Assembly (NCBI GenBank): GCA_026874595.1 | Contig: CM049307.1 | Span: forward strand, 75,802,643 to 75,866,642 | Source: Sipunculus nudus | Taxonomy: Eukaryota > Annelida > Sipuncula > Golfingiida > Sipunculidae | Length of the DNA: 64,000 bases | Direction: 5' to 3' | Part shown: positions 1 to 12,200 of the stretch, piece after piece | Position numbering within the stretch: the stretch's first letter is position 1 | Layout: each line of letters starts with the position of its first letter | Notes under the pieces: model-generated | The model's database searches: none | What the model saw: the letters and a program-made list of their open reading frames with translations, nothing else | Told to the model about the DNA's origin: nothing | Program-made: the position numbers and the translations under genes

Positions 1-2290
1 TTTTGAGACCTTTAAGGATGCTGTCATCTGTTAACGTGGCACAAATCATAACGACTGGACCTAGAATCTTCATTCTCGACACACTGAGAGACCTATGAAA
101 AGTCTCCATGGAAACCAAAATTAGGTCTCTGTTACCCATATTCTTCGAGCTATGGAGCCCTAAAGTACCCCCCAGAATAGTAAAAAATTTCATACAAAAA
201 CTTCAATATCTCAATAACTACATCACTGATGGTCATGATTTTTGGCATACATATTGATTATGAGATGTTCCATTAGTTCCGCAGACTGGTGGCGCCACCT
301 ATGTTATCTATCAAGAGGGTACAAATTGCAACAACTCGACCTAAAAACTTCATTCTTGTCATGCAAGGAGGCCCATGAAGAGTGCCTGTGGAAACTTGAA
401 ATTAGGTCTCTGTTACCCATATCCTTCAAGCTATAGGTCTCTGAAGTATCCCTCAGAATAATGGACAATTTGATACAAAAGCTGAAGTATTTGAACAACT
501 AATACGGAGATCATCATGATTCTTTGCATGGATATTGACCATTAAGTGTTTTTAGCTCAGCTGACTGTAAGTCATCTGAAGTATCCCTCAGAATAATGGA
601 CAATTTGATACAAAAGCTCAAGTATCTAAACAACTATTGCAGTGATCACCATGATTCTTTGCATGGATATTGATCATGGAATGTGTCATCAGTTTCTGCA
701 GTATGGTGGCGCCACCTGTATTTTTTTTTATTTTTACAAATTTTTTTCTCTATTTTTGAGACCTCATAAGATGCGGTCATCTGTTAACATGGCATAAATC
801 GTAACAACTGGACCTAGAATCTTCTCTCTTGACATGCTGAGAGGCCCATGAAAAGTTTCCTTAAAAACTTGAAATTAGGTCTCTGTTACCCATAACCTCT
901 GAGCTATGGGGCTCCGAAGTACCCCCCAGAATAATGGAAAATTTGATACAAAAGCTCAGGTATCTGAACAATTATTATATTGATCACCATGATTCTTTGC
1001 ATGGATATTGATCATGAAATGTTTCATCAGTTTCTGCATTCTGGTGGCGCCACCTGTATTTTTTCAATTTTTAGCTCAGCTGACTGAAAGTCATCTGAGC
1101 TGTAGGGATCACCTTTTGTCCGTCGTCCATCCGGCCATCCAGGCGTCTGTCTGTTAACAGGGCACAAATCGTAACCGCTAGACTGGGAATCTTCTTACTT
1201 GAAATCCTGGGAGGTCTATGGAAATTCTCCTTTTAAACCTGAAATTAGGTCACTGTGACTTATATTCTTCGAGCTATGGGGTTCTGAAGTACCCCCCAGA
1301 ATAATGCAAAATTTAATACAAAAGCTCATGTATCTGAACAACTAATGCATTAATCACCATGATTCTTTGCATGGATATTGATCATGGAGTGTTTCATCAA
1401 TTTCTGGAGATTGGTGGCGCCACCTATATTTTTTTTATTTTTTACGATTTTTTTTCTCTACTTTTGTGATCTTTAAACATTTGGTCATCTGTAAACAGGG
1501 CACAAATCATAATGACTGGACCTAGAATCTTCTGTCCTCACCTCCAGGGAAGCCCATAAAAGGTCTACATGGAAACCCGAAATAAGGTCCCTGTTACCCA
1601 TATTCTGTGAGCCATGGGGCTCTGAAGTACCCCCCAGAATAAAGATTTGGTCATATATTAACAGGGCACAAATCATAATGACTGGACCTAGAATCTTCTG
1701 TCCTCACCTCCAGGGAAGCCCATAAAAGGTCTACATGGAAACCCGAAATAAGGTCCCTGTTACCCATATCCTTCATGCTCTGGGGCTCCGAAGTACTCCC
1801 CAGAATAAAGATTTGGTCATCTGTTAACAGAGCACAAATTATAATGACTTGACCTAGAATCTCCTTTCTTGATATGCTGGGAGGCCCCTGAAAAGTCTCC
1901 TTGTGCACCTGAAATTACATCTCTGTTACCCATATCCTTCATCCTATGCGGCTTTGAAATACCCCCCAGAATAAACATTTGGTCATCTGTTAACAGGGCA
2001 CAAATCAGAATAACTGGACCTAGAATTTTATTTTTTGACATGCTGGGAGACTCCTGAAAAGTCATCTTGTAAACCTTGAAAATAGGTGTCTGTTACCCAT
2101 ATCCTTCATGCTACAGAGCTCCATAGTACCCCAATGAATATTGGATGATTTTATACAAAAGGTCAAGTTTGGAAAAAGTATTTCATTCAAATTTGACATT
2201 CAGATGATAAAATTACTTTTGTCAATGTCTTCCTGGTCAGCTGAGCGTCATGACCCCTGGGTCACTTGTTCTGTTTTTCTGTCTTTTTTA
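1..2290 (+). repeat. Diverged tandem array with GGTGGCGCCACCT palindromes
   Basis: Degenerate tandem repeats. Early units (about 340-420 bp) contain GTTAACAGGGCACAAATC, CTGTTACCCATAT, GAAGTACCCCCCAGAATAA and the palindrome GGTGGCGCCACCT, seen near 288, 705, 1043 and 1413. From about 1480 to 2060 the unit shortens to about 168 bp and lacks the palindrome. Internal openings TTTAGCTCAGCTGACTG near 540 and 1068, the latter followed by a CCGTCGTCCATCCGGCC-type run, and a closing AGCGTCATGACCCCTGGGTC near 2245, look like the ends of a mollusc-type interspersed tandem-repeat element; this is from memory. ORFs here are repeat artefacts. It lies upstream of the first visible NPLOC4 exon, so it is probably intronic. 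Confidence 0.75.
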
Positions 2291-2976
2291 TTTAAAATAT
2301 TTCATCAAAACTGAGCTTTAGAAGCTTTGCAGTAATTGGCTTGAGTGTGTTATTTAAATTCTATATTTTGACATAATGTAGCCACCGACGGCAACGCAAC
2401 AGGTTTCAGTTTTCTGTTGCTTCGCCGGCCCACCATAGGGCTAACTGGGGTTATAACACAAAATGATCTATTACTCTTAGAAAGGAAATTGTTTAAAAAA
2501 TATTTCCTATGGTTTTAACATACCAATGTTCACATTATGTAGTATGTCAAAAGGCCTGTAATAAAATATTACCATTCTGGAAAGCATGAAAAACCTGTAA
2601 CATCAACAACTGATTTATTTGTCCAGATGGAATTGAAGCATTAACAGTCAGGCGGACAATAGTCCTGTATAATGTTTTAGGCCTGTGTACTGTTATGTTC
2701 ATATTTTACTTCCTCGGTGCAAAATAGTGATGCAATGTTATTCAGTGGTCATATATACATTACACATAGAAGTACTGAGCATTAAACAGTTGATATCTGT
2801 TAAATTTCGCAGTTGTGTATGGAGTGTTATAATCACAGTTATTTGCAGGGGCAATCTAGGACTCCACATTGCGTCAGTCACAAAAAAAGAGCAATTGAGG
2901 AGTCCATTCTTATGGGCTAGACATAATGTAATGTAACTGTATAAAGTTATAATGTACAGAGAAATGTTGTTTTCAG
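2291..2976. other. Presumed NPLOC4 intron, nothing recognised
   Basis: AT-rich sequence with no exon that matches the N-terminal ubiquitin-like part of NPL4. An imperfect hairpin lies at about 2388-2431, with arms GGCAACGCAACAG and CTGTTGCTTCGCC. Confidence 0.5.
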
Positions 2977-3025
2977 ATGCAGACATGGACCTGCAGGAAA
3001 ATGCTTCCATTGTGTCCCCCTAGAG
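2977..3025 (+). CDS. NPLOC4 exon a (zinc finger, first half)
   Basis: Acceptor TTTTCAG and donor GTGAGA bound 49 bp. The first base completes a codon from an upstream exon outside the window. It encodes [16 protein letters not shown], the first zinc-ligand cluster of the NPL4 finger, and ends at phase 0. It is too short to show up as an ORF. Confidence 0.9.
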
Positions 3026-6000
3026 GTGAGAATATCCATTAGTATAGATTTTAGCTGTAGCTAATGCTAAAAAGGAGGAGCAAGGTACTCTCATATGAGT
3101 AGTTCTAACTCATTATCAGGGTCCAAAAGAAGAAGATGAGTACATATGAATTTTTGTGCTTTGAAATCTGTTAACACTTAATCATTTAGTCATTAATTAT
3201 TTATTTTTTACTGATATGAATATACCATGCCTACCAAGGCACATATTCATATTTATTATATTTTCAAAATGGCTTCTTCATGCTACTGAAAATTTTACCA
3301 TTTTGAATGCAAAGTTTGCATTCTTAATATTGCATCTTTTATTAAGTATCTCAGGAACTGCTTCAGCTGTTACCTGTTATCACCTAATTTTACAGACATA
3401 TTGATCATGTAACTCATAAGGTAATGGTACATGTACGTGGTACCAGTTTTGTACACCTTTCTGTGAGTCTAAATGGTATTTTCCTTTATTCCACTTTAAC
3501 CCCTCTTTTTCTTAGGTACCCATTTAATACCTGTATCGTAATACCTGAAACTGGGGAGTGGAATGAGTGCAAATGAGTTATTTTCAAAATGGTCTCATTC
3601 CAGGACTTCAAATATTCATGATCATCAAGCTTTATATAGTTTTTGTCTGTTATTGAATATTCCAGGAGTGGCTGTTGATGTCGGCAGCAAATTGTACAGG
3701 CTTGTTAATCATTTATTACTATGTAGATTGGCTATGTAGACAGTTGGTTCTACTGTGATGAACACCAAAGCAGTTTGCCTGACATGTGACTCCCAAATGC
3801 TCATTGACTTTTGTTTAATGCTGATGTCCATAAAATGATGCTTGATTCATGCAGGACTTGGCTAAAGACATGATAGCCACCAATTTTGCATGACAGATGT
3901 AATATTAATTTCAGATTCATTATTCTGTGTCATTATTACTTACTGTCAGGCACTAATACACACAGTGTAAGAACTGTCCCTGTATTGTAGTATATTGAAC
4001 AAATAAATTTAATGTTTGAAAATCCATTAGAAGTCATCAAAATGCCTAAACTAGCATTCTGTAATTAAATTAGCTGAAAGCATTAATTGTAATATGTGTT
4101 TCAGACTTGATGTGTTGTTGATTTTGTCATATATATCACTTACTGTGTGCTATAGCAGATTTTGAAAAGTTCAGGCAAAAAGACATGGAAACCTTGTTTC
4201 ATATGTGTTACTCCCATCCTTATTCCCACTTATATTCTATTTTGCCCACAGCCATATGATGAGCAGTATTTGAAGCAGGCTGATCCTCCCATCAAGTTCC
4301 TGTCCTTTCATTCCTACATCAGAAAGATGACCGGTGGGGTGGACAAGTATGTAACTGTCTCTTCTGTTCTTTTCTCTTTTTGTCTCCCGCTTCCTCGGAA
4401 CAGGCTCATTGATTTGGGTTTGTCTGTTTGTCCGTCTGTCTGTCCTTCCATCACGTTATGTGTATGTGATACTTTTCCTAAATCTTATTTCATTCAAATT
4501 TGGGTCAGTGATTGCTCTCATGTATACCTTTGTTGGAATTTATTTTGGAGTGTTTGTCTCACAAGGTAATAATACAATATGATATACCATTTTTCATATG
4601 ATGAATCAGCGCATTTAGTTTCACTAATCACCGACAAGTGACACTATGGGAGGACATAAATTCATTGAATGCGCTTGTTTAGTTCTTCAGTAAAGCTGTG
4701 TAATAAAATTCTGTCACAATTACCTTGAGAGCATATTACAACACTTTAAATAAAATAATTAATTTTAAAGTGAATCCATATATTAATCTTAATTGTTATC
4801 CTTATTATTGTTATCAAAAATATTTTCCTGTTATTGTTATTAATACAAGCAAATTTACCTGTTCTTGCATAGTTTATGAGGTGACTGATAGATAGTGTTA
4901 CCATAGCACCTTGGAGAAATAATGTCATTCAAAGGATTATTGTGAAAGTATGAGAAATGACCCAACTTGGGACAAATTGGCACAGTTCCAGACAGTTGAA
5001 GACCAAAAATTGGCATTTTCTAGATGTAACCACAGAATAGGTATGTGACAAAATTCTAGTAGCATCACTGTCATATATTAATATATATTTACAGTAAATG
5101 CATATATCTTTTTAAATATTTGGTTAAGGCACACCTGATTTCATATGGCCATTGATAGTGGTTTGTTGTTGATTTTGTTACAGAGGGAAGTTTGCTACTC
5201 TAGAGAACATCAGTTGTAGAATCAAGCCTGGCTGTACGGAGCACCCTCCCTGGCCTGGTGGTATTTGTACAAAATGTGTTCCCAGTGCTGTCACACTAAA
5301 CAGACAGGTAAGGCCACAACAAAAAGTGAATTATTCTTGGGATTACTGCTCCAATTTTGAACAGAACATTTTTATTAGCCTTGCTGACTGACAGTCATCT
5401 CAGCCATCACTTTAACCCCTTTGTATGTTTATTCGCCATCTAGTCAGACATTAACAGGACACCTATTGCACCAAACTGATCTAGAAATTACTTACTTGAA
5501 ATCATTCACTTACCTTGGAAACCTGATATTTGGTCACAATGACCTATATTCAGTAAGCTACAGGACAATTACACAATTCTGGGCCACCTGAAAATCTTGA
5601 CTCCCTGGTGTGAACATATATTTTGTGTTGGTTCATCAGATTTAAATAGTGTGCTTCATTTACACCTTTCAGACACACCATGCAAAGTTTGGTCCATCCA
5701 GTTCTTCGGAAATATCACTTTTGTTAATTTTCACTGCAATTTGTCCATTTTGAATGAAATACTGAACAAAAGGTTTGAATATCTCAATAAGAATGCACAA
5801 ATTGCCTTATATTTTTGTATAAATTCTTATTTCCACTTTTGTGATGGTATATTAATGTTAAGGGCTAATGCCAAGGTCCTGACACTTTTGCTTTCAGAAA
5901 TACCGGCATGTGGACTATGTACAGTTTGAGAATCCCTACATTGCTGAGTGCTTCCTGAACTACTGGAGGAAATCTGGCAACCAGAGAATAGGAATATTGT

Positions 6001-6241
6001 ACGGACGATACGAAACACACAAAGATGTTCCTCTTGGCATTAAAGCTGTAGTGGCAGCCATATATGAACCTCCACAGGTGATAAATCCTTCATTGCTTTA
6101 ACACTGACAGTTTTGATGTGATATTTTTCATGAAATACAGTGAAACCTGTGTTAAAAGACCTCCCATGGGACTGGCTAAATGTGGTCATAATTGTATCCG
6201 CCAAAACGAAGTTTTGCGGATACTATGTTTTTGACCGGGTT

Positions 6242-6275
<34 letters not shown>

Positions 6276-9200
6276 GTTCGTTTCCGGAGAACTCCTCTGA
6301 GACTACTGGACAGATTTTTCCGAAACTTACACAAATTATCGGGTCACATGTGAACTGGTGCCTAACCAAGTGACCTTGACCTCTGACCTTTCGTCTCTGC
6401 CCAGCGTCCGTTTGTGCGTCTGTTTACACACATAAACCCATATATCTCGGGAACCGTTTGACCGATCCGGAAAATTTTTTTACACAAATGTAGCCCTGGG
6501 ATAGCTTTATAACATACACAACAAAAGGTGGCGCCACCTGCAACCATGTTTGCACAGTGTCCATCTGTTCATCTGCCTGGGGTTAAAATCACTCATATCT
6601 CTGCAGTGGTTTGACTAATTCACCTAAAATTTGGCATGCATATACATCCTAGATAGCTTTCTCAATTTTATGACAGGTGGCGCCACCTACATTCACGTTA
6701 ACGCTCCACACATAAACCCATATATCTCGGGAACCGTTTGACCGATCCGGAAAAAATTTTTACACAAATGTAGCCCTGGGATAGCTTTATAACATACACA
6801 ACAAAAGGTGGCGCCACCTGCATCCATGTTTGCACGGTGTCCATTTGTTCATCTGCCTGGGGTTAAAATCACTCATATCTCTGCAGTGGTTTGACTAATT
6901 CACCTAAAAATCGGCATACATATACATCCTAGATAGCTTTCTTGATTTTATGACAGGTGGCGCCACCTACATTCACGTTAACGCTCCACACATAAACCCA
7001 TATATCTCGGGAACCGTTTGACTGATCCGGAAAAAAATTTTACACAAATGTAGCCCTGGGATAGCTTTATAACATACACAACAAAAGATGGCGCCACCTG
7101 CAACCATGTTTGCACAGTGTCCATTTGTTCATCTGCCTGGGGTTAAAATCACTCATATCTCTGCAATGGTTTGACTAATTCACCTAAAATTTGGCATGCG
7201 TATACATCCTAGATAGCTTCCTTGATTTTATGACAGGTGGCGCCACCTATATTCATGTTAACGCTGCAGACATCCTAGCTCATATCTCGGGAACCGTTTG
7301 ACCGATCCGGAAAAAAATTTTACACAAATGTAGCCCTGGGATAGCTTTATAACATACACAACAAAAGGTGGCGCCACCTGCAACCATGTTTCCACAGCGT
7401 CTATCTGTTTGTCTGCTGTGGGATAAAATCACTCATATCTCTGCAGTGGTTTGACTTTTCCACTTGAAATTTTGCATGTGTATATATCTTGGATAGTTTC
7501 TCGTTCAAATAACAGGTGGCGCCACCTACAATCATGTTTATGTGGCAGAGATCCAATACTAATATTTTACATATGTAACTCTATATCCCCTTGCCACTCA
7601 ATCCATGCCTCACTTCACCCGTCCTTCTCTGATTTTGGCGGATACACGTAGTCGCTTGTCGACTACCCGTATTCTAGTTCACAGGTGGTAGTATTAGAGG
7701 TCTGTTATAACCATTATAAATGTTTTCAGTTCACTCAAGGGTGGTCTTAATGGACAGATAGTCTTTTTACACAGTGGTCTTTCAGACAGGTTCCACTGTA
7801 AATGGAGTCCTGAAGTAAATAATATTAACTTAGCTCCTCCAGGTGCAATTACATTCTTGTCTTGGTTTGTTTGTTAGCAGCTTTACTCAAAAAGTTATGA
7901 AATAAATGTTGATGTAATTTTGTAGAGGGTTAGGAACAATCTATTAAATTATGGAGGTTATTTGGATCACCATTATATTTGTTTAACAAAGATTCTTTCC
8001 TATTTTGAGACTGGATAATGAGTTTACCCTGGAAGAGGATGAGATATTTGCTGGTATTAGGGACCTCCTTTATTGGCAGGCAGAGCTGAGCTGTGATGCA
8101 ACCATCTAGTTGGTGAACTGTAAACAATTCAGTGCTTTAGTTAACACTGAAATATCTGAGGAAATTTCTGTTAAACAAGGAAGTTAAAATGTAATTGAAT
8201 TATTTATCAGTAGTTGAAATTCAAATAATTACTGATTTCAGATCTCAATGAAGCATAGTATTGAGCTTCTTGAAGATAGTCGTGAAGAAGAAGTTAATAG
8301 AGTTGCAGCCAAATTAGGACTGCGGAAGGTCGGCTGGATGTTCACTGATCTGCTCGCACAAGATATGAAAAAAGGCACCGTAAAACACTTCAGGGGTCAT
8401 ATGGTAAGTCGAGTGTACCTGAAAAAGCTGATTACATTGAATTTTATCTCATACTTCATGTCAGCCTGGGCAAATTTTTTTTTAGATTTTTTTTGGTGGA
8501 GGTAACTGCCGCCATTTTATAATGCTTTGCTTAACTAAGTAATATGTACATCTGCAGAGTTCCATTCCGGTTTCGGACTGTGACAGCGGCTTATTTCCGA
8601 TTTTTCCTGGTGTCAACCAGGTTAAGTACACCACTCATGTGGGCCCTGGGTGTGTCTTATCCCCATTACTGGGTCATAACACTGAGGAACCCCTGAAAGG
8701 AGCACTCATTTGTGAGTTAACCATGACTGATGGGCACAATCTTCCCGTTAAGCCTGCAGAGCACTGACCCTGGGTGGGGGCTGACCATGAAAAATCTCAC
8801 CGCCTTGGCTGAGATTTGATCTCACAATCTCCCGGCTTTGAGTCCTGTGCTCTACCCCTGAGCCACAGAAGCTGGTCAGTCTAGACAAATTGTGCACTGA
8901 TCATTTGGATATGTAGGGGTAATCTAGATCCATGTTTGTATTCCTACATCATCTTCATTAGAGCCTGAGAGCTCAGTTACATGGTCCAGCTGGAACATAG
9001 CCCTGAATACATGACTTTTATTTTGGGCTGCAAGCCTAACTTGAGTCAAGGTACAAGCCATACAGAGGAATGCATTGCTGTTGTCTTCTTTTATGTTGCA
9101 TTAATATTGTAATAGCCCATAATCTTAACATTAGGTTACTAATGATGAATTAACACAAAAGAATACCCATGAACCCACCACCAAAACAAAAACTCTGTCT

Positions 9201-12200
9201 CTATAATAAAGGGTCATTTCTTGGATAACGTACAAGTTGGCCATGTCAGTAACCTGTGCTAGCAATGCTTGTATTCCTGCGGTCAGAAATTCAACAAATA
9301 TGTGGAGAAAATCATCAATATGCTGAGATAAAACAGAACTTCTATTGCTCATGGTTGGTGTTGTTAAAAAAAGCACTAAAACAGCTAATGATTGTCTGGT
9401 ATATGTAAGTGAGAGCGTAGTTATAGGCCATGAGGCATTGTCAAATATGAAAAAAATATTTGCATCCTTATAGAGTCTTAAAGTGTGCGTTCCTTGCTGA
9501 AGGATGTAAAGGCACTCTGACAGCCAGTATGCTGGTCATTGCTTCTCTAATGTCAGAGGGCTGAAATTGTGCTACTCAACCCCAAGCCTGCTGTATCATG
9601 AATTCTAAACAGGTGTGCATGTGGGTGGGCTGAAATCATAACGGCCAACCAGTTCCATCATATTAAAAGTAACCAGTATGCATATATCAGTACTGCTCAC
9701 ATACATTAACAACAAGAACACCTTCTACAAACTCACCAAATTTACAAGCCTTTATTTGATTAGTCAGTTTCTTGATATCTGCCATCACTAGATGCTTCAT
9801 GTACAAATAGCAATAGATTTGATTTTCCTGCCCTGTAGACAGGTTGTATGTAAGTCACTTGGTTGGTTCAACTGTCTTTTCTAATAATTCATGAAATAGT
9901 TCTTAACTCAGATGATCAAAGATTGTCCACATATTTATATTGGAACACGGGATTGTACCGTTATGAGTTTGACTTGTATTATATTGTATTGGTTTACCTA
10001 TATATTATTAATACAGCTGTGGAACCTACAGTTTAGCTGTACATGTTTATCAGTGTCAGGCTAATGCTGATTTAACTCCAGTCCTTTTAATTCATAAATT
10101 CTATAAACCCAAACACTTATGAACACTCATCTCTGAAATGTGAATTTTTTTTAATTTTCAGGATTCACACTTTTTAAGCGCAGAGGAATGCATCATGGCT
10201 GCTGACTTCCAAAACAAAAATCCTAGCGTGTGTAAACTTTCGTCGGAGGGACATTTTGGCTCCAAGTTTGTCACAGTTGTGGTCACAGGTTTGTCTCTAA
10301 GTACAGTAGAACCTTGACCATCTGAACAGTTTTGGGGACATAAAATTTGTTCAGATTATAAAGGTTACAGAAATGTAAGGTTGGCAGTGAAACAGTATAC
10401 TACCAGTGTTATGAAGACAAATTGTTGAGGGGAAAAATCCTGGGCTGATCCCAGTTTCGAACCCAGGTCGGTGGCGTACAAGTCCGGCGTCCCAACCGCT
10501 CTGCTAGAAAAGCAAGCTTCACTAGCGAGACAGTTTGGTCCGCTTTCATGCGCACCCCATAACAAACCCCCTCTTAAGAGCGTTCTGCTATCAGAACAAG
10601 ACTAATTATCCCAGGAGTCACACTTTGGTGAGCTTATTCCCTGGGCCACAAAGTTAACCGTCACATAAGACGAGCCCCCATTTTGTTACGAAGGCAAATA
10701 AATGAGGGGAAAATCCTGGGCCAATCCCGGTTTCGAACCCAGGTCGGTCGCGTACAAGTCCGGCGTACCTACCGCTTTGCTAGAAAAGCATGCTTTACTA
10801 GTGAGACAGTTCAGTCTGCTTTTATGGCACCCCGTAACACCAGTTTGCATAAATAAACTGACATCTCTTATGCTAGCAGTTGTGAGAACTGTTATCTCAG
10901 ATTCCCACTTTTAAAGCTTTTGTCATGACATTGCGTCAATTTGATACTCCGTACATAAGTGATGATTGATGATATAAATCACAGAAATCAGTCAGAAGAG
11001 TCTGCTTTCATTCATGGGTGTATGAACATGACTTGAGCCATTTGACGTTAAGTGTGTGTGTGTGTGTGGGGGGGGGGGGCCTTCATTGATGGTAATTTGT
11101 AGTGTGGAGAATCTGTTGTAATTTCATGATCAATCATAAGTAAATATCGGTTGACCTGTACTAACTGATCATCAAATTTGATCCGAGTGTAACATTTCTG
11201 CACATCATCTCAACTGAAAGGCCTGCATATCTGCTAATATATATAATAATTCTGCAGCCTGTATGTAATTGTAGTGAGAAGTTTTCAGAAAACACAGACT
11301 TTTGTAGCTCAGAGTTTGCTCACATGACGAAAATGAAAGCATACATTTCCTCATCACGAAGCTTGAGTTATGAGCAAAACTTAGTAATTGATTATGGCGC
11401 TGATAAGATTGTTTTTCACCAATTGATCATTGGCCTATCACTTGTAATTTGCAACATCTAGTTTGGTGTATTCCTGAAATTACAGGTAGTACCACATATT
11501 AACACAGCATATTTTATGTGACAGGGGACTCTAGTAACCAGATCCACTTTGATGCATACCAAGTGTCCAATCAGTGTATGGCGTTGGTCCGAGATGACTG
11601 TCTGATCCCGACAAAGGATGCTCCAGAATTCGGCTACATCAAAGAGTCATCCAACAGCCAATATGTGCCAGATGTTTTCTACAAGGTATTTTAGAGACTC
11701 TTATTTCTCGTCAGTTTACTTTTCAGTAAAAGTGCTTATATTAATTGTGTTATAGTCAGGCGCGGATCTAGAGAGGGGGTTCGGGGTTCCAGACTCTTCC
11801 CTACCCCCTAAGTTTGCTGGTTTTTTTGTCCTGCTGTTTTTTTGCCAGCATGCTTATAAATTTGATTTTGCACTGAATTTTGTAGAAAGGTGTACCTTGG
11901 GATAGGGAAGATTTCACTTAATTTTTCAGATCATGCTCATCAAATAATGGATACAGGGTCAGTACTGTTTTGTTTGTACATCTGTTTCTGTGCTAGGAAC
12001 TGTCACTAGTACTGACATCTATTTGAGGTTATATTAGAAATTGTTAGCGAACCTGTGAGCTTATGCGATGGAGCAGCGTCGTCTGTCCGCCGTCCGCCAT
12101 CCAGGGCTGGCTTTCCGCCATCAATGGCTGTAAGTCAGAAACTGTTGGAGCTAGCAGCTCCAAATTACATGTAAGAATTCGTCACATGTGAAACTTGGTG

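Larger units (their letters stand above)
10408..10839 (-). mobile_element. Miniature LTR retrotransposon (TRIM-like) with tRNA-like LTRs
   Basis: Two direct repeats of 157 and 156 bp (10408-10564 and 10684-10839), each bounded by TGTTAYG and CRTAACA, flank a 119-bp interior. CCAG precedes the left repeat and follows the right one, a 4-bp target duplication. Read on the - strand, three bases inside the 5' LTR lies TGGGGGCTCGTC, identical to the first 12 bases of the tRNA-Pro primer-binding site known from gammaretroviruses. Just before the 3' LTR lies a purine tract, AAGAGGGGGTT. No ORF is present, so movement must rely on enzymes from other elements. Each LTR also contains an A-box and a B-box. 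By eye the LTRs differ at about 20 positions, so the copy is old. A plain pair of SINEs is less likely, given PBS, PPT and duplication. Confidence 0.72.

Noticed and set aside
10496-10506. Functional tRNA gene
   Set aside because: Only A and B boxes match; I could not fold a convincing acceptor stem and anticodon arm.
10408-10839. Two independent tRNA-derived SINE insertions
   Set aside because: Shared TG...CA ends, flanking CCAG, a primer-site match and a purine tract fit one LTR-type element better, though SINE origin of the LTR module stays possible.
10365-10914. Two ORFs overlapping tRNA-like repeats (66 and 70 residues)
   Set aside because: They are readings of the TRIM LTRs, one on each strand.
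11756-11830. CAGGCGCGGATCTAGAG as the end of a DNA transposon
   Set aside because: The motif looks familiar as a transposon end, but no inverted partner was found nearby.
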